Translations under genes and position numbers: made by a program | From: CAYGBW01 sp964348185 | Lineage (GTDB): Bacteria; Desulfobacterota; BSN033; WVXP01 | Reading direction: 5' to 3' | Length of the DNA: 24,924 bases | Assembly: GCA_964348185.1 (NCBI GenBank) | Contig: CAYGBW010000150.1 | Coordinates: 1-24,924 of the forward strand | Notes under the pieces: generated by a model | Database searches by the model: none | The model's input: only the letters and a program-made list of their open reading frames with translations | Told to the model about the DNA's origin: nothing | Shown: positions 1 to 6,584 of the stretch, piece after piece | How positions within the stretch are numbered: position 1 is the first letter of the stretch | Layout of the letters: each line of letters begins with the position of its first letter

Positions 1-47
1 AAAGAATCAAGAAAAATGTCAGTCCGAAGGCAGGGCATAGACCCCGT

Positions 48-356
48 TCAGGCTCCTTTCCTTGGCCTCCTGTCGACTTTGAACACGACTCCCCCACATC
101 CATCCCACTCAGGGCCAGGGTCTGGACAGGTGTAATAGTCATACTCCATCTTGCTCGTCCAGGTCTTTCGGGTCAAAATATAGGGATAGATCGTCGCCAG
201 GGCAGCGACACAGGCGGCCTTCCCCTTTGTCGCCTTCATGTCCAATCCGATCATGCGGGATTTGGGGTCGACCATGAAGACGATCTCATCACCCGCTTTC
301 CAGAATTTGCATCTTCCATTGACCTTTTCAACGATTGCCACGATTCTCTCTGCCAC
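48..356 (-). CDS. TIGR04076 family small protein (copy 1)
   Basis: This is a 102-residue protein of unknown biochemical function. It resembles the TIGR04076 family: an N-terminal Val-rich strand, an F-W-K-x-G-D segment near residues 18-23, a central C-x-A-A-L-A-T-I-Y-P-Y motif and a C-terminal C-P-D-x-G....W-D-G-x-G-G segment ending in V-F-K-V. The start is GTG at 354-356, preceded on the minus strand by GGGAGG about five bases upstream. It follows copy 2 by 51 bases in the same direction, so the two are probably co-transcribed. They align over their whole length but are clearly diverged, so the duplication is old. Conserved cysteines at the middle and near the C terminus suggest a redox or metal role, but that is inference. 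Family assignment is from remembered motifs, without a search. Confidence 0.75.
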   Translation of the reverse strand: MAERIVAIVEKVNGRCKFWKAGDEIVFMVDPKSRMIGLDMKATKGKAACVAALATIYPYILTRKTWTSKMEYDYYTCPDPGPEWDGCGGVVFKVDRRPRKGA

Positions 357-407
357 GGGAACCTCCCCTCATCACGGAACGAAAGAGCCCAGGGGCTGAA
401 TCTGGGA

Positions 408-755
408 TCATTTGGTCAGATGCAGCTCCTCGTCAATTCCCTCTACGGGCTCCTCTTCACCGGTCATGTCAACTTTGAAAACGATCCCGCCCCTTCCGTC
501 GAATTTGTCCCCCGCATCGGGGCATCGAAATCGATTACAGGGCTTCTTCCCGTCCCACGTCTCGATGGGCCCGAGGAGATAGGGATAGAGGCACATGAGG
601 CCAGCCAGGCAGGAGGCCCTCCCATCGCTGAGTTTGTGGTCAACCCCGAGCATTCGCGTCTTTGTGTTTCTCCACAGGACGATCTTGTCGCCCTCTTTCC
701 AAAACCGGCACCTGCCCTTCAGATTCTCAACAGTGACCACAATTTTTTCTGCCAT
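408..755 (-). CDS. TIGR04076 family small protein (copy 2)
   Basis: This 115-residue paralogue of the downstream gene shares the W-K-x-G-D-K-I-V segment, the central C-L-A-G-L-M-C-L-Y-P-Y block and the C-P-D-A-G-D-K-F-D-G-x-G-G end. It carries an extra acidic C-terminal tail of about 14 residues that copy 1 lacks. The ATG at 753-755 has GGAGG nine bases upstream. It lies 27 bases downstream of the hydrolase-fold gene on the same strand, which suggests one operon. Members of this family are commonly seen in anaerobes and archaea, often beside metabolic enzymes. No catalytic activity is established to my knowledge, so no function is assigned. Confidence 0.75.
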   Translation of the reverse strand: MAEKIVVTVENLKGRCRFWKEGDKIVLWRNTKTRMLGVDHKLSDGRASCLAGLMCLYPYLLGPIETWDGKKPCNRFRCPDAGDKFDGRGGIVFKVDMTGEEEPVEGIDEELHLTK

Positions 756-782
756 AGAATCTTCGCCTCCATGCCGTGAGAT

Positions 783-1583
783 TCAGGGTTTATCGAGAAA
801 CGCAAGCACAACCCGGGCAAATTCCTCGGGCATCTGGTCCACCATGGGAACCATCCCCCCCTCGATGATCGCGGTCTCACTGCCTTTGATCGCTTCGGCA
901 AGGGGCTTCATCCGGGGGAATGAAAAGGCATCGGCTGCGCCTGCAAGGACGAGCGTCGGAGCTTTGATCAGGGGAACCCTGTCCTCCATTCTACAGCGGC
1001 CGACCACCCGGTGTCCCTCTTCCATTCTCTCCCCAACCTTGAGGGCGTCAATCACCAGCCGCGTCAACAGGTCGGGACGGTTTTTGGGATAAAAGGACAT
1101 TCTCTTCTGCCAAAGCTCGGTGAGGTGAGAGCCGTCCTCCTTGAATTCAACCTCGTCTACAGGAGGTCGAGTCTTTCGCCGCTCCCGATCCTCGGCGTCG
1201 ACGTAAGGGGTCGAGGAAAGCACGAGCTTGTCCACACGGTCAGGGTAAGAGGCGGCCACTTCCACCGCAATGACCCCCCCAGTGTGGTGACCGACGAGGG
1301 ATGCACGACTAATGGACATGGCATCCATCAAGCGGATCACGCCTCGGCCGTATTCCTCTATCGTCCCTTCCTCCTCGGGTTTGTAGGAATCACCAAAACC
1401 AATAGTGTCCATGGCGATCGCCCAGTATTTCTGCCCAATGATCGGTAACACATCCCGATACTCATCCCATGACCGAGGGGTCTGATGCAAGAGGAGAACG
1501 GGTTTCCCCTGCCCCGCCGTTGCATAGTGAATCTGGCCTTCGGGTGTATCTGCAAAACCCCTTCGGATAGCGATCGTCCCCAT
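783..1583 (-). CDS. Alpha/beta hydrolase-fold protein with a non-canonical catalytic site
   Basis: This is a 266-residue alpha/beta hydrolase-fold protein, the normal length for the single-domain family. Visible marks are the oxyanion-strand segment L-L-L-H-Q-T-P-R-S-W (residues 31-39), the A-M-D-T-x-G-F-G-D-S turn (57-66), the nucleophile elbow G-H-H-T-G-G (98-103) and the late strand L-V-L-A-G-A-A-D (211-218) carrying the expected acidic residue. The elbow has His100 where Ser is normal. The C-terminal segment G-G-M-V-P-M (242-247) has no His where the catalytic base is expected. The ATG at 1581-1583 is preferred over one 18 bases upstream because AGGAGG sits seven bases before it. It could be a lyase or cofactor-free enzyme of this fold, or a catalytically silent partner; substrate is unknown. 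It is probably co-transcribed with the TIGR04076 genes. Confidence 0.85.
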   Translation of the reverse strand: MGTIAIRRGFADTPEGQIHYATAGQGKPVLLLHQTPRSWDEYRDVLPIIGQKYWAIAMDTIGFGDSYKPEEEGTIEEYGRGVIRLMDAMSISRASLVGHHTGGVIAVEVAASYPDRVDKLVLSSTPYVDAEDRERRKTRPPVDEVEFKEDGSHLTELWQKRMSFYPKNRPDLLTRLVIDALKVGERMEEGHRVVGRCRMEDRVPLIKAPTLVLAGAADAFSFPRMKPLAEAIKGSETAIIEGGMVPMVDQMPEEFARVVLAFLDKP

Positions 1584-1947
1584 TCTACTGCCTCCTATCA
1601 TAGGATTCTTCGGGTTCAGAATGCAAGGGTCAGCCCTCAGGAGAACTCGGCGGAGAGACTCTCAGAGATCCCTTGATCGTCTTTAGGGATTCTGTTTATT
1701 ATCCCCTTCGCCAGGTTTAAGATCTTCGCCTTTAGGCAAACAGCCTCAGCCTGTTTTGCATTTTGAATATCGAATGTCGAACACGGAATTTCGAACAGCA
1801 GAAGTTTTTGAAGGAATAGACAATAGTCTTCACTTCAATATTCTGCGGTTCCTTGTTCAGCGGTTCTACGGTTCAAAATAAATCACTTTTAGGCGTAACA
1901 AAAATCTACCCGCTTTAGGAGGTAGTGCTTTAACCCGTTGTCCTCTG
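1584..1947. repeat. Intergenic region with degenerate TTCGAATATCGAA-type repeat
   Basis: This 364-base gap between the mutase large subunit and the hydrolase gene has no credible ORF. Positions about 1761-1800 contain short TCGAATATCGAA and GGAATTTCGAA-like words, followed by a GCGGTTCCTTGTTCAGCGGTTC segment at about 1847-1868. Near 1889-1897 comes TTTTAGGCGTAAC, which resembles TTTTAGCGTAAC and TTTTAGTGTAAC in the two long direct repeats at 11291-11668 and 24341-24607. It therefore looks like a third, eroded relative. The gap separates the mutase pair from the downstream genes, so an independent promoter could lie here, but none was identified. Confidence 0.5.
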
Positions 1948-3582
1948 TCAAAAGATACCGGGTTCCTTGAATTCCCCGAATACCTCCCTGAAGACCCCTG
2001 CCATTTCGCCAACGGTTGCATAGGCCCTACAACATTGAAGCAAGTAGGGCATCACGTTCTGTTTCTCCCTGGCGGCCTTTTCCAGGCTCTTGAGGGTTCC
2101 CGTCACCTCTCGGCCATCACGGGTTCTCTTGACCTCCTTGAGACTTCGGATCTGCTCCTCTGCGGATTCCCACCGGTATTCATGGAGATCAACCTCTTCC
2201 TCTTCACCTTCGGCGTAGATGTTAACACCCACCTTTAGCAACTCGCCCGATTGAACGCCTTTCTCAAATTCGTAGGCCTGTCGAGCCACCTCCCTCTGGA
2301 CGTAACCCGAAGAGACGGCCTCGACCATTCCACCCATCCCATCGATCCGTTTCATCTCTTCCTGGATCTTCCCTTCCATCTGCTTTGTCAGGGTCTCGAT
2401 GAAATACGACCCTGCCAGGGGATCAACCGTGTCTCGCAGGCCGATCTCGTCCATGAGAAGCTGACACGTCCGGAGGGAAAGCAGAGCAGCCCGGGGTGTG
2501 GGAATGGTGAAGGCCTCGTCAAAGGAACAGAGCGCAGTGGTCTGAGCACCTCCCAAGGCTGCAGCCAGGGCATAGTAAGCACCCCGCATGATGTTGTTCT
2601 CAGGCTGTTTCTTGGTCAGACCAGATCCTCCGCCGCCAAAGAGACCCCGGAAGAAGAGAACCCTCTGATCTTTCTTGCCCGCCCCATAGCGTTCTCGAAG
2701 ATTGTTTGCCCAGAGCTTTCGGGCAGCCCGAAACTTTGCGACCTGTTCCCAGAGATTCCCAAAGATGTTGATGTTGAACGAAAACCGCCCGACAAAATCA
2801 TCCACGTCGTATCCCCTCTGGAGGACTTCCTCGATATAGGCATTGGCAATCTGGAGGGCATAGGCGATTTCCTGAACAGGAGTGGCTCCAGATTCACGAA
2901 TGTGGTACCCGCAGACGCTGACCGGGTTTGTGCGGGGCATTTCTTTCATGGAGTATTCAATGGTGTCCCCAATGAGGCGAACCGCGGGTTCTACCGCAAA
3001 TATCCAGGCTCCCCGACCGATCATCTCTTTAAGAATGTCGTTCTGGGGGGTCGCGCTGATCTCATTCTTTTTGTAACCGTACTTTTCGGCCACAGCCTGG
3101 TACATGGCCAGCATGATCGAGGCAACCGCGTTGATCGTCAAACCGCTCCCAATTCTGTTGAGGGGGATGTCCCTGAACGCGATCTCGAAGTCCCGGAGGG
3201 AGTCAACCGCCATACCCACCCGTCCGACTTCTCCCTCGGCCATGAGATCATCAGAATCGTAGCCCATCTGGGTGGGAAGGTCAAAAGCCACGTTGAGGCC
3301 AGTCTGGCCATGGGAGATCAGGAACTTGAATCGCTCATTGGTCTCCTCGGGGGTTCCAAAGCCCGAATACTGTCTTGTGGTCCATGCTCTGGAGCGATAC
3401 CCCAGAGGATGGATTCCCCGTGTGAAAGGATATTGACCCGGATCGGGGGCGTCCCGCTCATAGTCAAACCCAACCGATTCCAGGTCCTTTGGTGTGTAAA
3501 CCGGCTTGACGTGAATACCGGACTGGAGAATAACATCCTGAATCTGATCCTTCTCATTCTTGCTGTATCTGGCAACACCCAT
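1948..3582 (-). CDS. B12-dependent acyl-CoA mutase, large (catalytic) subunit
   Basis: This 544-residue protein is the TIM-barrel substrate-binding subunit of a methylmalonyl-CoA mutase-type enzyme. Such enzymes use adenosylcobalamin to migrate an acyl-CoA carbon skeleton by a radical mechanism. Family landmarks are P-F-T-R-G (52-56), R-x-W-T-T-R-Q-Y-S-G-F-G (65-76), Q-N-D-I-L-K-E (180-186), G-Y-H-I-R-E-S-G (225-232), S-F-D-E-A (353-357) and D-P-L-A-G-S-Y (387-394). By eye, Tyr62 and Arg190 align with the substrate-reading Tyr89 and Arg207 of the Propionibacterium enzyme, which favours a carboxylated substrate such as methylmalonyl-CoA. The 311-327 loop (G-G-G-G-S-G-L-T) and A-Q-T-T-A-L-C before S-F-D-E-A differ from textbook mutases, so the true substrate is open. 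It ends without a cobalamin domain, which the adjacent gene supplies. The ATG has GGAGG six bases upstream. Confidence 0.93.
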   Translation of the reverse strand: MGVARYSKNEKDQIQDVILQSGIHVKPVYTPKDLESVGFDYERDAPDPGQYPFTRGIHPLGYRSRAWTTRQYSGFGTPEETNERFKFLISHGQTGLNVAFDLPTQMGYDSDDLMAEGEVGRVGMAVDSLRDFEIAFRDIPLNRIGSGLTINAVASIMLAMYQAVAEKYGYKKNEISATPQNDILKEMIGRGAWIFAVEPAVRLIGDTIEYSMKEMPRTNPVSVCGYHIRESGATPVQEIAYALQIANAYIEEVLQRGYDVDDFVGRFSFNINIFGNLWEQVAKFRAARKLWANNLRERYGAGKKDQRVLFFRGLFGGGGSGLTKKQPENNIMRGAYYALAAALGGAQTTALCSFDEAFTIPTPRAALLSLRTCQLLMDEIGLRDTVDPLAGSYFIETLTKQMEGKIQEEMKRIDGMGGMVEAVSSGYVQREVARQAYEFEKGVQSGELLKVGVNIYAEGEEEEVDLHEYRWESAEEQIRSLKEVKRTRDGREVTGTLKSLEKAAREKQNVMPYLLQCCRAYATVGEMAGVFREVFGEFKEPGIF

Positions 3583-3759
3583 GTCATACCTCCGAAAACC
3601 AGCGATCGGCTGTCAGCTCTCAGCGTTTGCCATAAACCAGTAACCCTCAACCTGAAACACGCACCTTTTCACCTCAAACTCCCGTCTTTCATGTCCTCTA
3701 ACCTTGAACCTTTGACCTTGTCCCTAACCCCTTAAGCCTTTTGCCTTTCACCCTATGCC
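3583..3759. repeat. Degenerate CGGCTGTCAGC and CCTTGAACC-type spacer
   Basis: The 177-base spacer between the two mutase genes carries a CGGCTGTCAGCTCTCAGCG word (about 3607-3625). A run of degenerate pyrimidine-rich words such as AACCTTGAACCTTTGACC follows (about 3699-3719). Related CGGCTGTCAG words recur at about 15354 and 17136, and GTTGTCGGTCG words recur at about 15363 and 15630. It looks like low-complexity repeat filler rather than a gene. No promoter or terminator is evident. Confidence 0.5.
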
Positions 3760-4161
3760 TTACCCCTTCTTTGCATGCTCCTGAATCCATCGAATCGATT
3801 CTTCAAAAGGGGTTCCCCCCGGAAAGACGCCCTCAATTCCCAGTTTTTTCAACTCCGGGATATCCTGCTTGGGAATGACTCCCCCGACAACCACCAGAAC
3901 GTCGTCTAAGCCTTTCTCTTTCAGTTGGGCCATCAACCTCTGGCAGATCGGAAGATGGGCCCCCGACATGATACTGAGGCCGATGACATCGACGCCCTCC
4001 TGGACGGCCGTGTTTACGATCTGATCGATCCTTTGGTGGAGACCACTGTATATGACTTCCATCCCGGCATCTCTCAGAGCAAAGGCCATCACCTTTGCCC
4101 CTCGATCATGACCATCCAATCCAGGCTTTGCCACGAGAATTCGGATTTTTTTCCCGTCCAC
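3760..4161 (-). CDS. Cobalamin-binding small subunit of acyl-CoA mutase
   Basis: This 133-residue stand-alone B12-binding domain matches the C-terminal domain of single-chain methylmalonyl-CoA mutase. It carries D-G-H-D-R-G at residues 16-21, the D-x-H-x-x-G motif whose His18 is the lower axial cobalt ligand. S-I-M-S-G-A-H follows at 63-69 and V-G-G-V-I-P at 92-97, which cradle the nucleotide tail. The start is GTG at 4159-4161 with GGAGG six bases upstream on the minus strand. The gene precedes the large subunit by 177 bases, so the two should form one heteromeric mutase. The split layout is known from archaea and many anaerobic bacteria and contrasts with the fused single-chain enzymes. Confidence 0.94.
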   Translation of the reverse strand: MDGKKIRILVAKPGLDGHDRGAKVMAFALRDAGMEVIYSGLHQRIDQIVNTAVQEGVDVIGLSIMSGAHLPICQRLMAQLKEKGLDDVLVVVGGVIPKQDIPELKKLGIEGVFPGGTPFEESIRWIQEHAKKG

Positions 4162-4240
4162 AGCGTTCCTCCCTCTCCTCCCTAAAGTCCTTTGGCGTCT
4201 TCGTTCTTCCTCTAAACTGAAAAACCGTCCTCACGGCACC

Positions 4241-4400
4241 GCTTTGAGGACCGCTCCAATCATGAGGGCTTCCCACAATGCAGGCTTTGCTACGTTCTGA
4301 GTTTTGGCCTTCCCCCTTGAGGGGACAAAGTCCCCGATCCTTTAACTTCAAAGGAGCCTTGCTCCCGCTCCTCAAGGGAACAAGGTTCGCGACCGACATC
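4241..4400. repeat. Structured dispersed repeat, copy A
   Basis: This block of about 160 bases matches, in inverted orientation, the sequence at 15811-15968, with roughly three quarters of bases or more identical by eye and small indels. It folds well. CCCTTGAGG (4314-4322) pairs with CCTCAAGGG (4370-4378). Inside lie a GGGGAC-AAA-GTCCCC hairpin (4321-4333, partly sharing the outer stem) and a GGAGC-CTT-GCTCC hairpin (4353-4365). It sits between the divergent cobalamin-binding and dnaJ-like genes. It encodes nothing convincing and looks like a non-autonomous folded element. Confidence 0.65.
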
Positions 4401-4513
4401 AAGATCCAAGCTACCTCAATCCCCATAACCTGTCAAGGAGAGCGGGCCTCGGCCCGTTGAAAGATCTCCCTGATACTGATATCATGATTCAGATAGAGGG
4501 ACCGAATTCTGAA

Positions 4514-5335
4514 ATGCCTGAAAAAGACTACTACAAGATCCTGGGGGTTGAGAGAGGGGCCACGGAAGAAGAAGTCAGACACGCCTATCGGAAACTGGCC
4601 CTTCGACACCATCCTGACCGCAATCGCGGAGATCCTCGTGCCGAGGAACGATTCAAGGAGATCAGCGAGGCCTACGGCGTCCTGATGGATCGTGAAAAGA
4701 GAAGATTCTATGATTCTCAACAGGCATCGTTTAGCAGGCAGGGTCCATACCGTCAGCAAGAGGTTTTCCGGGACATGTTCAGAAACCCTCATACCCATGA
4801 TCTCTTTCGTGAACTGAGCAGGGAATTCCAGAAGTATGGGGTCCAGTTTGACCAACAATTCCTAAACCGCGTCTTCTTCGGGGGCAAGGGGTTCTTTTTC
4901 GGCGGCATCTTTTTTGGGGGGCCCATCTTTGGGAAGACACCCTTCCCAAAGGGCTCTGTCAAATCCCCACTTTTCGGCAGGACGGCTCAGGATTCCATCC
5001 CCAGCCACGGGAAGGAGAAATCTGTCAAAGGGGGAATCCTCTCACGAATCGGACGGGGAATCGAGACCCTTGTCCTCGGCCACTCTCCCAAACCCGTTGT
5101 CCGTGGGAAGACCCTCGACATTGAATACCATCTGACCCTAACCCGGCGAGAGGCCGATTCAGGAGGGAGAATCAGAATCGCCTATGAAAGGGGAAAAACC
5201 TCGGAGAAGCTCGACGTGACGATTCCCCCCGGTACGAAGTCCGGGAGCCGCCTCAAGCTGAGGGGCAAGGGAATGGCCCACCCCAGTGGAGGTCTACCCG
5301 GAGACCTCTACCTCCATGTCAATGTGACCGATTAG
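4514..5335 (+). CDS. DnaJ/CbpA-like co-chaperone with single C-terminal domain
   Basis: This 273-residue J-domain protein would stimulate a DnaK-type ATPase. The J domain occupies residues 3-70, beginning K-D-Y-Y-K-I-L-G-V and containing the diagnostic H-P-D at 33-35. A hydrophobic, Phe/Gly-rich linker follows (F-F-G-G-K-G-F-F-F-G-G motifs, about residues 121-145). The last 80 residues match one DnaJ C-terminal beta domain, ending L-P-G-D-L-Y-L-H-V. There is no Cys-rich zinc finger, so it is type II/CbpA-like, and only one C-terminal domain is recognisable instead of two. The start is ambiguous. ATG 4514 gives a normal J-domain beginning and has AGAGGG about 13 bases upstream; TTG 4457 or ATG 4484 would add 19 or 10 residues. 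It converges on the DUF434-type gene with a 17-base gap. Confidence 0.85.
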   Translation: MPEKDYYKILGVERGATEEEVRHAYRKLALRHHPDRNRGDPRAEERFKEISEAYGVLMDREKRRFYDSQQASFSRQGPYRQQEVFRDMFRNPHTHDLFRELSREFQKYGVQFDQQFLNRVFFGGKGFFFGGIFFGGPIFGKTPFPKGSVKSPLFGRTAQDSIPSHGKEKSVKGGILSRIGRGIETLVLGHSPKPVVRGKTLDIEYHLTLTRREADSGGRIRIAYERGKTSEKLDVTIPPGTKSGSRLKLRGKGMAHPSGGLPGDLYLHVNVTD

Positions 5336-5352
5336 CAGTGGAGTTCGAGAAA

Positions 5353-6024
5353 TTAGAGTTCAATGAACCATGGGTCTGGGACCCGGTTCCGAATGACATG
5401 GCCTGCAAGATCGACCACCCTTTCGACCCCATCGATGATGACAGAGTCGCTCGTGGCGACAACCCCTTGATATCCGAGAAGAATTGTCTCGGGCACCCTG
5501 ACCGCTCGTGCGTCGCCACGCAGACCCATCTCGCCGAGGCGATCTGCCACATGCGAGGCGAGGCGACCGCTTTTGCTAATGGGAGAATCGAAAAGAAAAA
5601 GAACCCTTTTAGGGGGGAAATCCCTCAGGGTTTCCATGACGAGGTCAACCGCCCGAAAGGTTACGTCTCTTATCTTGTAAGCTGAAGAGACCCCCGAAAT
5701 GTCTCTGATCACACCGTCGTCTGCCACAATCAAGGGCTTTTGGCAAAGGGCCGCTTCGACGGTGATCAGTACATTGTGGCCATCAACCCCCACATCGGCA
5801 CCCTCAATGCCTTCAACGCCTATGAGTCTCTCCCTCCGGGGGGCGGCTTCCTCTAGAGCAAATACCCCCCGATGGAGAAGCTCTCTCTGATCCCTTCGGA
5901 AGCTGTATCGATTGCCGATCAACTCCAGGCTGTTCTTCCGAGGATAGCCTCGTCCGAGGAGAAAGCGGAAATCCTCAGCTCCTTTCCGAAGAGAGACAAC
6001 ATCGATATCCACTCTCTCATCCAT
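5353..6024 (-). CDS. DUF434 domain-containing protein
   Basis: This 223-residue protein is of unknown function. The N-terminal third contains L-R-K-G-A-E-D-F-R-F-L-L-x-R-G-Y, then L-E-L-I-G-N-R-Y and R-D-Q-R-E-L-L-H-R, the pattern I associate with DUF434. The rest resembles the partner domain usually fused to it, with G-V-D-G-H-N-V-L-I-T-V-E (about 77-88), V-A-D-D-G-V-I-R-D (about 99-107), L-F-L-F-D-S-P-I-S-K-S-G (142-153) and A-T-S-D-S-V-I-I-D (about 190-198). Several conserved Asp residues suggest a metal-dependent nuclease-like or phosphotransfer fold, which is inference only. ATG 6022-6024 has GGAG six bases upstream. No operon partner is evident. Family call is from memory of motifs. Confidence 0.75.
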   Translation of the reverse strand: MDERVDIDVVSLRKGAEDFRFLLGRGYPRKNSLELIGNRYSFRRDQRELLHRGVFALEEAAPRRERLIGVEGIEGADVGVDGHNVLITVEAALCQKPLIVADDGVIRDISGVSSAYKIRDVTFRAVDLVMETLRDFPPKRVLFLFDSPISKSGRLASHVADRLGEMGLRGDARAVRVPETILLGYQGVVATSDSVIIDGVERVVDLAGHVIRNRVPDPWFIEL

Positions 6025-6101
6025 TGAGATCTCCTAAGAAACTACCCCACTGAAGCGTGGGTACTCAGAGGGTTTGTTCCAGAAGGATGAATTGCTGAAT
6101 T

Positions 6102-6292
6102 TCACCGCAGAGTCGCGGAGGAAGCAGAGAAAGAAGATTTTTTTGTTTGTCGGGAGATACCGACAAACAAAAAACCTCTCAGCCTCTTCGAGGCAATTTA
6201 TGGCCGGAGGCCTGAGCTTTTTTTGGCCAATCGTTGTCTCCCGATTGGCCAAAAGGAGAAAAACCTCTGCGCTCTCCGCGCCTCTGCGGTGA
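6102..6292. repeat. 191-bp palindromic multi-hairpin element (ACCGCAGAG type)
   Basis: The ends are near-perfect inverted repeats: TCACCGCAGAGTCGCGGAG (6102-6120) against CTCCGCGCCTCTGCGGTGA (6274-6292), 18 of 19 paired. Inside are at least three more stems. A perfect 15-bp stem pairs 6139-6153 with 6160-6174 (TTTTTTGTTTGTCGG, 6-base loop). A 5-bp GCCTC/GAGGC stem lies at 6182-6194. A perfect 13-bp TTTTGGCCAATCG stem pairs 6221-6233 with 6242-6254. The ACCGCAGAG...CTCTGCGGTGA word is a recurrent intergenic repeat in many environmental bacterial genomes. It lies between the divergent DUF434-type and selenoprotein genes, and short shadow ORFs within it have no support. Confidence 0.7.
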
Positions 6293-6584
6293 GTCATCTT
6301 TGTGGATTTCAAAGCATCCTGTGAATCATTACAGCAAGGTAGTCTCTTCCATGAGTAACGCCTAAGCGCAGCACCGGTCTCGGATGTTTCTAAGGGACTA
6401 CTATAACATAGCCGCAGAGAATCCCGAAGACCATTCCTTTGTGTTCAGCCTTGACAGAGCTGGGCAGGCAACAAACAGCTCAGAATGGAATCCCGTAAGA
6501 TGATTTTCCATGTCCCAATTGACGCCACGGGACCAGGATGTTAAGGTTAGTATGAAGCTGTAAATCGTGAAAGGAGGAAGTTCA
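6293..6584. other. Intergenic leader region, no supported gene
   Basis: This stretch runs from the palindromic element to the selenoprotein start. A 39-codon ORF (6384-6503, plus) can be read, but it has no good ribosome-binding site and no recognised relative. No convincing promoter or terminator was identified. The promoter for the selenoprotein probably lies here by position only. Confidence 0.4.

Noticed and set aside
2251..3735. 494-codon plus-strand ORF
   Set aside because: It is antisense to the acyl-CoA mutase, which has clear family motifs; the plus-strand translation resembles no known protein.
6384..6503. 39-codon plus-strand ORF upstream of the selenoprotein
   Set aside because: No ribosome-binding site or recognisable homology. 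The TGA that ends it has no suitable SECIS-like context, so a second selenoprotein is not supported.
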